From contig CAJURO010000007.1 of the NCBI GenBank assembly GCA_910588985.1, forward strand, positions 9,506-73,505: 64,000 nucleotides of DNA, written 5' to 3'. The notes under the pieces were generated by a model. That model worked only from the letters and a program-made list of their open reading frames with translations. It did not search any database and had not been told where the DNA came from. The number at the start of each line of letters is the position of its first letter. The first letter of the stretch is position 1. A program made the position numbers and the translations under genes. The DNA comes from an uncultured Eggerthellaceae bacterium. GTDB taxonomy: Bacteria > Actinomycetota > Coriobacteriia > Coriobacteriales > Eggerthellaceae. Below are positions 23,585 to 31,981 of the stretch, one piece after another.

Positions 23585-24845
23585 GGTGTCCTCCTACCAG
23601 ATGCGCTCTCTCACGTCCGCGCGCTTTATCCTTAAGGGACGTCCCTTTCATGACAGATCCTTTGCCGAAGCGATGCTTGATGGCAAGGAGCGCTTCCTGT
23701 CGACGACGCTCAGTTCTGCTGGCTTGGGCATCTGAGAAGAGATCGGCGGTCACTTGATCTTCAGGCAAGAGTTCGCCAAATGCCAAATTCACACGGCGGA
23801 TCGGCTGGGTGGGATCGACGATCTCGCAATAGAGGTCATCAAGGAAGGGTAGGAGCTTCTCGAAGGAGTTAGTGTAGGAGGCGAGCTTTCGGCTTGCGCT
23901 CGCGTGTCCTGTTCCTTCGGAGTCCTTCTTATAGCCCACGTAGAGATGCACGTGATCGGTGACAACCCGCCGATCTATCAATTCCAACACGGTCTCATCC
24001 ACCATTTCGCGCAGAACCATGCGCCCTTCCTCAAAGGAATAATCGCAGGGGAGCACTTGGCCATTGCCGAAAGAGGTTGCTTTGGGTTCGTATGCGTGGA
24101 TATCTGCAATAGTGCAGGGCTCCAGTCCCCAGGAATGATCGATGAGATATTCAGCATTGGCACCGAATTCTCGATAGAGCATGTCGATGTTCGCTCGGGC
24201 TACGCCGCCCATATCGTAGATGCCATGACTCTCAAGCCTTCGTGCGATGCCCCTGCCGATTTGCCAGATGTCGGTTATGGGGCGATGGGGCCAGATGAGC
24301 TCACGGAAGCTCTCCTCATCGAGGATCCCGATGTTGTCATCTACATGCTTTGCGGTGATATCAAGAGCTACCTTCGCTAAGAAGAGATTAGGGCCGATGC
24401 CAGCGGTGGCAGTGATCCCTGTTTCCTGGAAGACGGCATCCATCAGCATGGCGACGAGCTCTTTGGGAGTCTTGCGATAAAGGTGGATATAAGGCGTGAG
24501 GTCGATGAAGCATTCATCGATAGAGTAGACATGAAGGTCCTCTGAGCTGACGAAATCAAGGTAGAGCCCGACGATCTGAGCCGAGACCTCCATATATCGG
24601 CTCATGCGTGGCTTTGCTGTGATGAAGGAGATGCCTTTCGGGACTTCGAACAATCGGCAACGACCTGGGACGCCGAGCTTCTTCAGGGCGGGGGAGACAG
24701 CAAGGCAGATGGTCTTCTCGGTGCGGTCAGGATCGGCCACGACCAAGTTCGTCTTGTAGGGATCAAGACCTCGGTCGGTGCACTCGACGCTGGCATAGAA
24801 GCTCTTGAGGTCGATGCAGCAGTATGTTCGCTCCTCGGTGGTCAT
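23577..24845 (-). CDS. Y-family DNA polymerase (UvrX/UmuC type)
   Basis: A 422-residue translesion polymerase. The catalytic palm shows YCCIDLKSFYASVECTDRG with the first Asp near residue 12, and the second acidic pair in SIDECFIDLTPY. GIGPNLFLAKVALD and the helix-hairpin-helix region around ITDIWQIGRGIARRLESHG follow. It copies damaged DNA in the cytosol. A LexA-box-like palindrome lies 22 bp upstream, and a TATCAT element ends 6 bases before the ATG with no Shine-Dalgarno, suggesting an SOS-controlled leaderless message. The YolD-like gene overlaps its end. Confidence 0.92.
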   Translation of the reverse strand: MTTEERTYCCIDLKSFYASVECTDRGLDPYKTNLVVADPDRTEKTICLAVSPALKKLGVPGRCRLFEVPKGISFITAKPRMSRYMEVSAQIVGLYLDFVSSEDLHVYSIDECFIDLTPYIHLYRKTPKELVAMLMDAVFQETGITATAGIGPNLFLAKVALDITAKHVDDNIGILDEESFRELIWPHRPITDIWQIGRGIARRLESHGIYDMGGVARANIDMLYREFGANAEYLIDHSWGLEPCTIADIHAYEPKATSFGNGQVLPCDYSFEEGRMVLREMVDETVLELIDRRVVTDHVHLYVGYKKDSEGTGHASASRKLASYTNSFEKLLPFLDDLYCEIVDPTQPIRRVNLAFGELLPEDQVTADLFSDAQASRTERRRQEALLAIKHRFGKGSVMKGTSLKDKARGRERAHLVGGHHE

Positions 24846-24851
24846 GAGGAG

Positions 24852-24857
24852 ATGATA
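24852..24857 (-). promoter_or_regulatory. -10 element of a probable leaderless promoter for the Y-family polymerase
   Basis: On the minus strand TATCAT is followed by six bases and then the ATG, the same geometry as at 7780-7785. The intervening bases CTCCTC are anti-Shine-Dalgarno-like and cannot serve as a ribosome site. Confidence 0.35.
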
Positions 24858-24866
24858 TCACAGATA

Positions 24867-24880
24867 CGAACATATGTATG
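24867..24880. promoter_or_regulatory. LexA (SOS) box
   Basis: CGAACATATGTATG matches the Gram-positive/actinobacterial LexA operator (CGAAC-N4-GTTCG) in the left half and the centre, with two changes in the right half. It overlaps the promoter of the translesion polymerase gene, where a LexA site is expected. Confidence 0.7.
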
Positions 24881-24930
24881 ATATTCAAGATCAGCATGCT
24901 CTCGAAAGGAGGAGGAAGGGTCACCGCACG

Positions 24931-24960
24931 GAAAAGGGCCACTGAAACGTGACCCTTTTC
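24931..24960 (-). terminator. Terminator of the molybdenum reductase operon
   Basis: GAAAAGGGCCAC (24931-24942) pairs with GTGACCCTTTTC (24949-24960), one mismatch. On the minus strand it lies after the NrfD gene and its 3' arm ends in a short T-run. Confidence 0.6.
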
Positions 24961-25038
24961 CTCATGTTACATTCGATCTGCTTGAGGCTCTTAGGGGCGC
25001 CTCTCGGGAGAGACTCGCTCAATGTGCCTCTTTTCGCA

Positions 25039-26196
25039 TCAAGCAGCTGCCTTCGCGATCTTCTTCATCGCCCAAAGGATGATGAATGCAGCGACGATGG
25101 CAACACCAATGGGCAGGAGAGCCGAAAGCCATTCTGCGCCTGCTGGCAGGTAAGGCGTGCTCAGCGCAAAGGTGGTATCCCAGTCGAGGTAACGTCCTGT
25201 AGAGATGGGATAAGGGCCAGTGACGAGATCGGTCCCCGAAAGCGTGAGATAGAGCGATGGCGCATTATAGGCAGGATAGAGCAGCATGAGGCGATGGGCG
25301 AAGATGCCGACCACAACAAGGATGGCTGCTGTAATGCACGGGGTGAACTCGCCTTTACGTCCGATGCTGAACAGGATGACCATGGCAGCAGCAGGCAAGA
25401 TGAGCTCGCTTGCATACAAGAGGCCGTTCTCTCCAATGATCGAAAGGACGCCAGCAGATTCAGGGGTGTTCTCTAAAGCGAGCATGCCGAGATCGACAAG
25501 AGCCAATGCAAGATGAATGGCAATGACAATGGCGCAGACGCGCCCGAGCCACGCGATGGAAGCAGAAGGCTGCTTGGTCACGCATGCGATGAGCAGCATG
25601 AGCGCGCTTCCGCTGACGAAGGCGACAGCAAGGAAATCGATAGGCATGATGGGGGTAGCCCACCAGCTATGAGCCGTCTGAGTGGAGAAGAGAAGCCCCT
25701 CCACCACTTGAAGAACAACGGCTGCAACACCAGCCAAGAGGACCCATGTTTTGGTGGACGCAGCATCGCGAGCCATCATTACGAGTTGGATGATGGAGAG
25801 GACGATGAAGATGCTGATAGCGATCATATCCCACGCGAGAGGCGAACGCAGGTTCAGGCCGATGATCATAGCAAGGATGTTGCGGAGAGCACCAAGGTCG
25901 GCAAGAATGGCAACGCCAGCTCCTCCCACGCAAGCAAGCCCGCAGGCTGCGCCGATTCGGGCGATGGGCCGCAGATCCTCGCGTCCTGTCAGGTAGATGA
26001 GGCTGGCGATCAGCTGAGAGCCAGCGCCAAAGCCTACCATGAACGCGAACATGGCTATCATGAGGCCCCAAAGGAAGATATCGGTCATGCCTGAGCCTGC
26101 TAAAAGACCGCCGCTCAGTTGCAATCCCCATCCAATGAGGCCAAGGATGAGCAAGGCGATGCCGATGAAGCCCACGATGCGTGTTGCCTTAGTCAT
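25039..26196 (-). CDS. NrfD/PsrC-family membrane anchor subunit
   Basis: A 385-residue polytopic protein with about ten hydrophobic segments of the NrfD/PsrC type, which take electrons from menaquinol (or give them to quinone) and pass them to a periplasmic Fe-S subunit. It has no heme-ligand pattern that I can assign. Its start overlaps the ferredoxin gene end by 8 bp and follows AAAGGAGG. With the two upstream genes it forms a membrane-bound molybdenum enzyme. Confidence 0.82.
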   Translation of the reverse strand: MTKATRIVGFIGIALLILGLIGWGLQLSGGLLAGSGMTDIFLWGLMIAMFAFMVGFGAGSQLIASLIYLTGREDLRPIARIGAACGLACVGGAGVAILADLGALRNILAMIIGLNLRSPLAWDMIAISIFIVLSIIQLVMMARDAASTKTWVLLAGVAAVVLQVVEGLLFSTQTAHSWWATPIMPIDFLAVAFVSGSALMLLIACVTKQPSASIAWLGRVCAIVIAIHLALALVDLGMLALENTPESAGVLSIIGENGLLYASELILPAAAMVILFSIGRKGEFTPCITAAILVVVGIFAHRLMLLYPAYNAPSLYLTLSGTDLVTGPYPISTGRYLDWDTTFALSTPYLPAGAEWLSALLPIGVAIVAAFIILWAMKKIAKAAA

Positions 26197-26917
26197 TTTG
26201 GGCCTCCTTTCCCTCAGCAGAAGGGTCTATGGGATTCACCTGATCGACATCATGCGAGGCGAGGTAGTAGACATTGGGCTCCGTCTGATAGCGATCCCCG
26301 AGAGTGAAGGGGTTCTTATCCTCAAGATACTTTCTGATGGGGGAGTCAGGGTCATCCATATCGCCGAAGATGCGCGCATTGCCAGGGCAGGCAGTGCAAC
26401 AGGCAGGATCGAGGCCCTGAGCGGTGTTCTGGGCACAGAACGTGCACTTTTCCATAACCCCTTCAGGGCGATTGGGCGTATAGACGAGGTGCTCTCCATC
26501 GCGATAGTCCTTCGGATATCCATATTCATAGGTGCTGTCATCAAGGCCGACCATCTTGGCAGGTTTGCCCCAATTGAATTGGCGTACCCCGTAGGGACAG
26601 GCGCTTGCGCACATGCGGCATCCGATGCAGCGATCGTAATCGATCAATACGGTGCCTGTGGCTTCGTCTTTGTAGGTAGCTTGGGTTGGGCAGGCCACTT
26701 CGCAAGGAGCGTTGGTGCAGTGCTGGCAGCTGATCGGGACGAACTCCATCCGAAGCTGATCGCCGACTTCAACAGCAACGTCATACTCTGGTGTTCCACT
26801 TGTGAAAACGCGGTTCCACCAGATGCCTTGGGGTTGGGCATTATAGTCTTTGCAGATCACCGCGCAGGTGCGACATCCGATACAGCGGCTCAGATCGATT
26901 GCCATCGCATACCTCAT
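26189..26917 (-). CDS. Four-cluster ferredoxin subunit of a molybdenum reductase (DmsB-like)
   Basis: A 242-residue protein with all four ferredoxin motifs intact: CIGCRTCAVIC, CQHCTNAPCEVAC, CIGCRMCASAC and CTFC...CCTACPGNA. This gives four [4Fe-4S] clusters as in DmsB/NrfC/PsrB. It relays electrons between the NrfD-type anchor and the catalytic subunit. No own signal peptide is seen, so export would rely on the Tat signal of the catalytic subunit. AAGGAGG precedes the ATG. The genes are almost contiguous with both neighbours. Confidence 0.9.
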   Translation of the reverse strand: MRYAMAIDLSRCIGCRTCAVICKDYNAQPQGIWWNRVFTSGTPEYDVAVEVGDQLRMEFVPISCQHCTNAPCEVACPTQATYKDEATGTVLIDYDRCIGCRMCASACPYGVRQFNWGKPAKMVGLDDSTYEYGYPKDYRDGEHLVYTPNRPEGVMEKCTFCAQNTAQGLDPACCTACPGNARIFGDMDDPDSPIRKYLEDKNPFTLGDRYQTEPNVYYLASHDVDQVNPIDPSAEGKEAQND

Positions 26918-26919
26918 GA

Positions 26920-29589
26920 TCAGGCCTCCTTCCCATACTCGATCGGGTCTACGTTTCCGCTCCCGTTGCCAAGGACGCTCTTGCCAGTCTCATTGACGAT
27001 TTGCGGAACGCCGTTATGGCTGAGGCGAACGTTGCAGGCAGTTTCGTTCCAAGCCATGTTGGGAGCCCAGACGCTCACGATGTAATAGGCCTCGTTGGTT
27101 GGGTTGATCCAAGGCCAGATCAACGAGTTGTAGCTTGAGCCGTTGTCATAAGCTGACCACCAACCTTGGTCGAAGATGCACTGGGTTGGATAGACGCCAG
27201 GGTCTTCGATGAGCTGTCCCTGCACGCTTCCGCGGCTGTTGTACACTTCTACCCAGTCCCCCGTCTTCAGCCCTCGCTCGCCTGCCGTCTTGGGGTTCAG
27301 CCAAACTTTAGGGGTGTTGTCCTGCAGCTCCAGCATGAAGGGATTGTTCACGTAGGTCGCATGGACGCGGAAAGCGCTATTGCGCGTGGTATATCCCAGA
27401 GGGTAGAGCTCCCGTGCCTTCGGGTCATCCTTGTATTCAGTGTCCTCGAAAGGCGGTTTATAGCAGGGCAGTTGCTCGCCGAGGTCGAGGAAGATATCCT
27501 CGTCTCGGTAGAATTCGATGCGACCAGAGCGCACGAACTTAGCCGTTGCATCAAGAGGGTTCGGTCGAGAGACTGTCGGGAATGGCGTGCGCTCGTGGAT
27601 CTGCTCCCAGAACGGGATGCGCTTCTCTCCAGGATTCGCATGAGCAAGCTTGCCAGGACCTTGGCGAAGCTCTTGCGCGGTGAGATGATCGATGGTCGGT
27701 CCGCCTTTTTCAAGGAGAAGCGTCAATATCTCGTCTGCGCGTTTCTCAGAATCCTCGGAGGCGAACCGCGGCCAAAGATCGGCCTTGGAAGGGTCGATGC
27801 GGTTGGCAAGTTCGGTAAGGACCCAGATCTCTTCTTGGGCTTCGCCCGGAGGATCGACAATGCGCTGTTGGAGCTGCACATAGGGATGGAGCGGCGTGGT
27901 GGTCAGCTCGGTCTTCTCGTACCAGCTGGCACACGGAAACGCCACGGTAGACTCTGCCACGGTGAGCGTCTTTTGGAAATCCATGCTGACAAGGCACTCG
28001 ATCTGTCCAGAAGCCAGAGCATCGCGCAGCCAATTCGCCACGTTGTGCTGCTCGAGCGGATTGCCCCAGCCGACCACGATAGCTTTGAACCCGTCTTTCG
28101 GATACTTCGCCTTCATGAGTGGGGTAGGTCCGTTGACCCAGTAATGGAAAGGACAGGAGTTCTTGATGGCGCCTTCGGGGACCATCCAGCTGGCGGTGTT
28201 GAATCGTGTTTTGTACTGGCCCACATAGGTTGATATGCCGCCGCCGAGCTGTCCGATATTACCTGTCAGGCAAGCAATAAGAGCACAAGCGCGTCCTTTG
28301 AGGTCCCCGTGGTACCACTGCTGCGTGCCTCCGCCGAAGATGATATGCATCGGCTTGGTCTCAGCGGCCTCATGAGCGATGCGTTCGATCACGGCTGCGT
28401 CTATCCCGCAGATCTCGGAGACTGCTTCAGGTGTGTAGTCTGCGAGACGCTCTATCAAGAGCTGGAAGCCAGGTTTCGCTTCGATGGTGGTGCCATCTTT
28501 CAGGGGAACCTGATAGGTGCCTGTGAGGGCATAGGTGTTATCAGGCAATTCAAGAGGAGTGGTGGCAGCCAGGGTCCCGCTCGCCTCATCAAAGGCAACG
28601 AAGCTTGCGCGATAGTCGGGAACGTTCGGTACGGCTGAGAGCCCTTGAACGTCATCGGCGAGCACACGCTTTCCCGTGGTGGTGTTTATCAGTAAAGGAG
28701 AGTCCGTATAGGTTCGCATGAAATGCGCATCGTAGAGCTCCTCATCGATGATGGTCTTTGCCATCGCCAAGGCGAAAGCACCATCAGAGTCGGGCGCGAT
28801 GCGAACCCATTCATCAGCTTTCTCAGCAGAGGCGGAATAGTTGGGATCGAAGTATATGACGCGTCCACCAGCTTCTTGAGAATAGCTAAGGAAATGAGCA
28901 TCGGGCATGCGGGTGACCGAGATATTCGATCCGAAGATGAGCGTGAGCTTGGAGTCCTCCCAGCAATAGGATTCAAGCTCTTCGCTCTGACACCCGAACG
29001 TCTCAGGCCAGAACATGGGAAGGTCTCCGTTGAGCTCGTATCCGCCTATGATCGACCAGCCAAAGGTGTTGGCGATGCGTACTAGCGCACCTTTCTGGAT
29101 ATGGCCAGTTCCCTGGACTTGATAGATGACACCGATCGATTCGGGACCATATTTCTCCATGATGGCAGAAAGCTTATCGGCAGCAGCATCCAAGGCGGTA
29201 TCCCAATCAGTGGGCACTTGCTCACCTTCTTCGCTGCGAATGAGCGGCTTGGTCAGGCGGTCGGGACCATGCAGGAGCGTATTGATGGAGAGCCCTTTGA
29301 GGCAGCCGCGTGGGTTGTAGTGCTCATAGGGATAATCAGCAGCTTGACGGATCATGCGAACTTGCCCATCTTGCACCCACGCTTCCATGCCGCACGCGCC
29401 TGTGCAATTTGGCGAGCATGTCGTGCGGACCCAGCTTCCTCCGAGTGGCTCGGCCTCTGTGAGCGCCTCTGCTGCTTTTGTGCTTGTCGCAGCATTCAAT
29501 CCTACAGCAGTAGCACCTAAGGTTGCGCCGCTTGCCGCAATGAACGCTCGGCGGCTGATAGAGGTTGAATCAGTGTGCAAGCGATCCAT
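26920..29589 (-). CDS. Tat-exported molybdopterin oxidoreductase, catalytic subunit with NarG-like (type II) active site
   Basis: An 889-residue DMSO-reductase-family enzyme. The N-terminus has a twin-arginine signal (SISRRAFIAAS, residues 10-20). Four cysteines, Cys58-x3-Cys62-x3-Cys66 and Cys96, bind the N-terminal [4Fe-4S] cluster. The segment with Asp189 in ELNGDLPMFWPETFG, followed by FGSNISVTRMPDAHF, resembles the NarG block containing YCDLPP and GSNVPQTRTPDAHF, so Asp189 is the likely Mo ligand. This marks the type II subgroup (nitrate, selenate, (per)chlorate reductases, ethylbenzene dehydrogenase). The substrate is unknown. ATG 29589 follows AAGGGGGAG. The chain then passes to the ferredoxin and NrfD genes. 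No TorD-type chaperone gene is adjacent. Confidence 0.88.
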   Translation of the reverse strand: MDRLHTDSTSISRRAFIAASGATLGATAVGLNAATSTKAAEALTEAEPLGGSWVRTTCSPNCTGACGMEAWVQDGQVRMIRQAADYPYEHYNPRGCLKGLSINTLLHGPDRLTKPLIRSEEGEQVPTDWDTALDAAADKLSAIMEKYGPESIGVIYQVQGTGHIQKGALVRIANTFGWSIIGGYELNGDLPMFWPETFGCQSEELESYCWEDSKLTLIFGSNISVTRMPDAHFLSYSQEAGGRVIYFDPNYSASAEKADEWVRIAPDSDGAFALAMAKTIIDEELYDAHFMRTYTDSPLLINTTTGKRVLADDVQGLSAVPNVPDYRASFVAFDEASGTLAATTPLELPDNTYALTGTYQVPLKDGTTIEAKPGFQLLIERLADYTPEAVSEICGIDAAVIERIAHEAAETKPMHIIFGGGTQQWYHGDLKGRACALIACLTGNIGQLGGGISTYVGQYKTRFNTASWMVPEGAIKNSCPFHYWVNGPTPLMKAKYPKDGFKAIVVGWGNPLEQHNVANWLRDALASGQIECLVSMDFQKTLTVAESTVAFPCASWYEKTELTTTPLHPYVQLQQRIVDPPGEAQEEIWVLTELANRIDPSKADLWPRFASEDSEKRADEILTLLLEKGGPTIDHLTAQELRQGPGKLAHANPGEKRIPFWEQIHERTPFPTVSRPNPLDATAKFVRSGRIEFYRDEDIFLDLGEQLPCYKPPFEDTEYKDDPKARELYPLGYTTRNSAFRVHATYVNNPFMLELQDNTPKVWLNPKTAGERGLKTGDWVEVYNSRGSVQGQLIEDPGVYPTQCIFDQGWWSAYDNGSSYNSLIWPWINPTNEAYYIVSVWAPNMAWNETACNVRLSHNGVPQIVNETGKSVLGNGSGNVDPIEYGKEA

Positions 29590-29820
29590 GTGCTCCCCCT
29601 TTTCTCGTCTTGTCCACACAGCTTTGCGGCTCTTCGGGACCCGTGGTCGCGGGCTCCTCTTTTTGTCTCGAAGACCCTAAGCTTGTGCCAGTGCGCACCA
29701 GATGCGCATTCTCTGGAAGTACTGTAAGACAAGGGTGGGGGAGGCTCTTCTCATGCGAAGGCGGCGAAACCATCGTGAAGAGAAAATGTAAGGGAATAGA
29801 CAGAAAAGGGGTTCTCTGCG

Positions 29821-30816
29821 TCAGACATCTTTATCACTTGGGGAGTTCACGGGTTCGCTTGAGGAGCTCACAGATGCAATTTGCTGAGGTTGCTCTTCTG
29901 GCTTACTTTGGTGGTCTTCGCTTGATGCGCCTTCAGGGTCCTCATGCTTCTTGGAACTGCTCTTGATGTCGCGCTCGATCTTGCGGTAATTGGCATTTTG
30001 GAATTCCGCAACGAAGCCAGCTGAGAATATGCCTCCTGGAATAGCAACGAGGGCAACGGAGAGGAACATGATGATCGACCCAACGATGCGCCCTGCTGGC
30101 GTGATGGGCACCAGGTCTCCATAGCCTGTAGCGGTAATGGTCGTGACTGCCCAATACACGCCCGAAAGAAGGCTGTCGAACTTATCAGGTTGCGCGGGGT
30201 TTTCGAGCTCATACATGACGACGCTGGCAACGACGATGAGCAACGCAAGCACGAGGAATGACGCAACGATCTCATGCCGCCTCTTCTCGAGCACGCGCCC
30301 GATGGTGCGAAGGCCGCGCATGTAGCGTGATATCTTGACGATGCGAACAAGCCTGATCACATTGATGAGCGTGCGCATCGCTGGCGTCATAGGCATGAAC
30401 CACGCTATGACATTGGGTGCAAAGGAAAGCAGGTCGATGATGCCAAGCGGCGAGAAGATGTACTTGAGTCGAGCGCGGGCGCGCGTGCAATTGCCGAATG
30501 CGAGGTCAGCTATCCAAACGCGCGCGACGTATTCCATAAAGAAGCAGACCGTTGAGAAGGTGTAGAAGACAGTGATCACATTGGCTGCGATAGGATCGAG
30601 GCCAGGCTGGGAAGAGATGAACACGACGATAGCATTCGCAACGATCAGAACGAAGAGGAATCGACCGATGAAGCGTGCGAAAGGATTCGCTTTCTTGGGA
30701 TCTTCAAGCGCATAGAAGGTCTGCCGCTTGAGCTCGGATGAGGAAGCAAGCTCAAGGTGAAGCGTCCGTCTTTCGGTATGGCGGCTCGTTCTCTGTTTCA
30801 TTCTATTCGCTGCCAT
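29821..30816 (-). CDS. Voltage-gated-type potassium channel
   Basis: A protein of about 331 residues with six transmembrane segments and a pore. The arginine-rich S4 is NVIRLVRIVKISRYMRGLRTIGR, seen in two overlapping pieces, and the selectivity filter is TATGYGDL, specific for K+. A hydrophilic C-terminal tail (about 65 residues, Ser/Glu/Pro-rich) is probably disordered and cytoplasmic. The start is uncertain: ATG 30816 has GGAG 9 bases upstream, and ATG 30801 is the alternative. The gene overlaps the end of the EEP gene by 14 bp, suggesting coupling. Confidence 0.87.
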   Translation of the reverse strand: MAANRMKQRTSRHTERRTLHLELASSSELKRQTFYALEDPKKANPFARFIGRFLFVLIVANAIVVFISSQPGLDPIAANVITVFYTFSTVCFFMEYVARVWIADLAFGNCTRARARLKYIFSPLGIIDLLSFAPNVIAWFMPMTPAMRTLINVIRLVRIVKISRYMRGLRTIGRVLEKRRHEIVASFLVLALLIVVASVVMYELENPAQPDKFDSLLSGVYWAVTTITATGYGDLVPITPAGRIVGSIIMFLSVALVAIPGGIFSAGFVAEFQNANYRKIERDIKSSSKKHEDPEGASSEDHQSKPEEQPQQIASVSSSSEPVNSPSDKDV

Positions 30817-31966
30817 CGTTGGTTGCTCCAAGGGTGAACGTCATGTATATGGGATTGTGGTCAGAATAGGCGAAATCAAGATCGAGCGTGCGTTGCTCTT
30901 TGCAGGTGATGTTATTCGAATAGATGAACGCGTCCATCACCCACCGATCATTCGTGCCATCATAGGGGCGTCCTGCATCGCGGCAGGTGGCAGCAGAGTC
31001 GAACGTACCGTTGTCGATCTCGGCACGGGTTGCGATGGTGAACCCGTCGGGAACGCTTTGGAAATCAAAGGGCTTGGCCCAACTTGCTTCTGTGTTCGTC
31101 GTATTGCCAAAGACCTCGTTGGAGATGCCGATCATGTCATGGTTGAAATCGCCGCCTGCGATCACGTAATTGCCAGCAGCGAACTCAGCACGCATATCTT
31201 CGAAGAGCATCTCGCGCTGACCTTGCATGATGTTCTCATCTGCTCCATAGGCTGAGAGATGCACGTTGAAGATGACGAGCTCCGACCCATCGGCAATGGG
31301 AATGCGGCTTATGGCATAGCATCGATCAAGGTCAAGGAACTTGCTGAATCCTTCTGATATGGGAAGGCTCCGTCGGAGAGTCTCGTCGACCTGGAACCGC
31401 GAGAGCGTCGCAAGGCCTGCACGATTCGCGCCGTGGGGCGCATAAAGCGGCCAAGCAAGATAGGGTGAGTCGTAATTCTGGATGAACATCGATGCAAAAG
31501 CGGGGAAATCCTCTCGAAGGAGCTCGTATTCGTCAACGAAGCAGCTGCGCGTGCCCGCAACATCGACTTCTTGAAAGAGGATGAAGGCAGGGTCAAGCGC
31601 AGCGATAGCCTCTGCTGTGCCGTTGATGTTCTTCGTAACATATTCGGCGTTTGGGGCGACCGATCCTGCACCTCCGTCCATGAAGAAGTCGAAATCAGGA
31701 CCATATGCTCCGAATCCCACATTCGAAGCGACGATGGTGAGCTCAGTGGAAGCAGGAACTTCCGATGCGCTTTCATCGGTGACAAGCTCAAGAAGAGGGA
31801 GTGCATTTCCGTCGAGAGGAGGCTCCTCGCTCAAAACGATGCGATCATCAAGGCGATAATAGCTTGACATCACGTAGGCTACGTAGACGACCAAGGCTAT
31901 CGCGATCGCTCCGATCGCACAGCTGATCCCGATCAAGGTCTTCTTTGCGGCGCTCCTCTTCTTCAT
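30803..31966 (-). CDS. Membrane-anchored endonuclease/exonuclease/phosphatase (EEP) family hydrolase
   Basis: A 387-residue protein with an N-terminal membrane anchor (about residues 10-33) and an extracytoplasmic EEP domain. The catalytic blocks are visible: Asn in VASNVGFG, Glu in LFQEVD, His in NVHLSAYG, Asp/Asn in AGGDFNHD, and a final SDHNP. EEP enzymes cleave phosphodiester or phosphate ester bonds (DNA, phospholipids, inositol phosphates). The anchor points to an extracellular lipid or nucleic-acid substrate. It is encoded between glpK and the K+ channel. Glycerol release from phospholipids followed by GlpK is a possible link, inferred only from position. Confidence 0.83.
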   Translation of the reverse strand: MKKRSAAKKTLIGISCAIGAIAIALVVYVAYVMSSYYRLDDRIVLSEEPPLDGNALPLLELVTDESASEVPASTELTIVASNVGFGAYGPDFDFFMDGGAGSVAPNAEYVTKNINGTAEAIAALDPAFILFQEVDVAGTRSCFVDEYELLREDFPAFASMFIQNYDSPYLAWPLYAPHGANRAGLATLSRFQVDETLRRSLPISEGFSKFLDLDRCYAISRIPIADGSELVIFNVHLSAYGADENIMQGQREMLFEDMRAEFAAGNYVIAGGDFNHDMIGISNEVFGNTTNTEASWAKPFDFQSVPDGFTIATRAEIDNGTFDSAATCRDAGRPYDGTNDRWVMDAFIYSNNITCKEQRTLDLDFAYSDHNPIYMTFTLGATNDGSE

Positions 31967-31981
31967 GGGTCTCTTCGCTCC

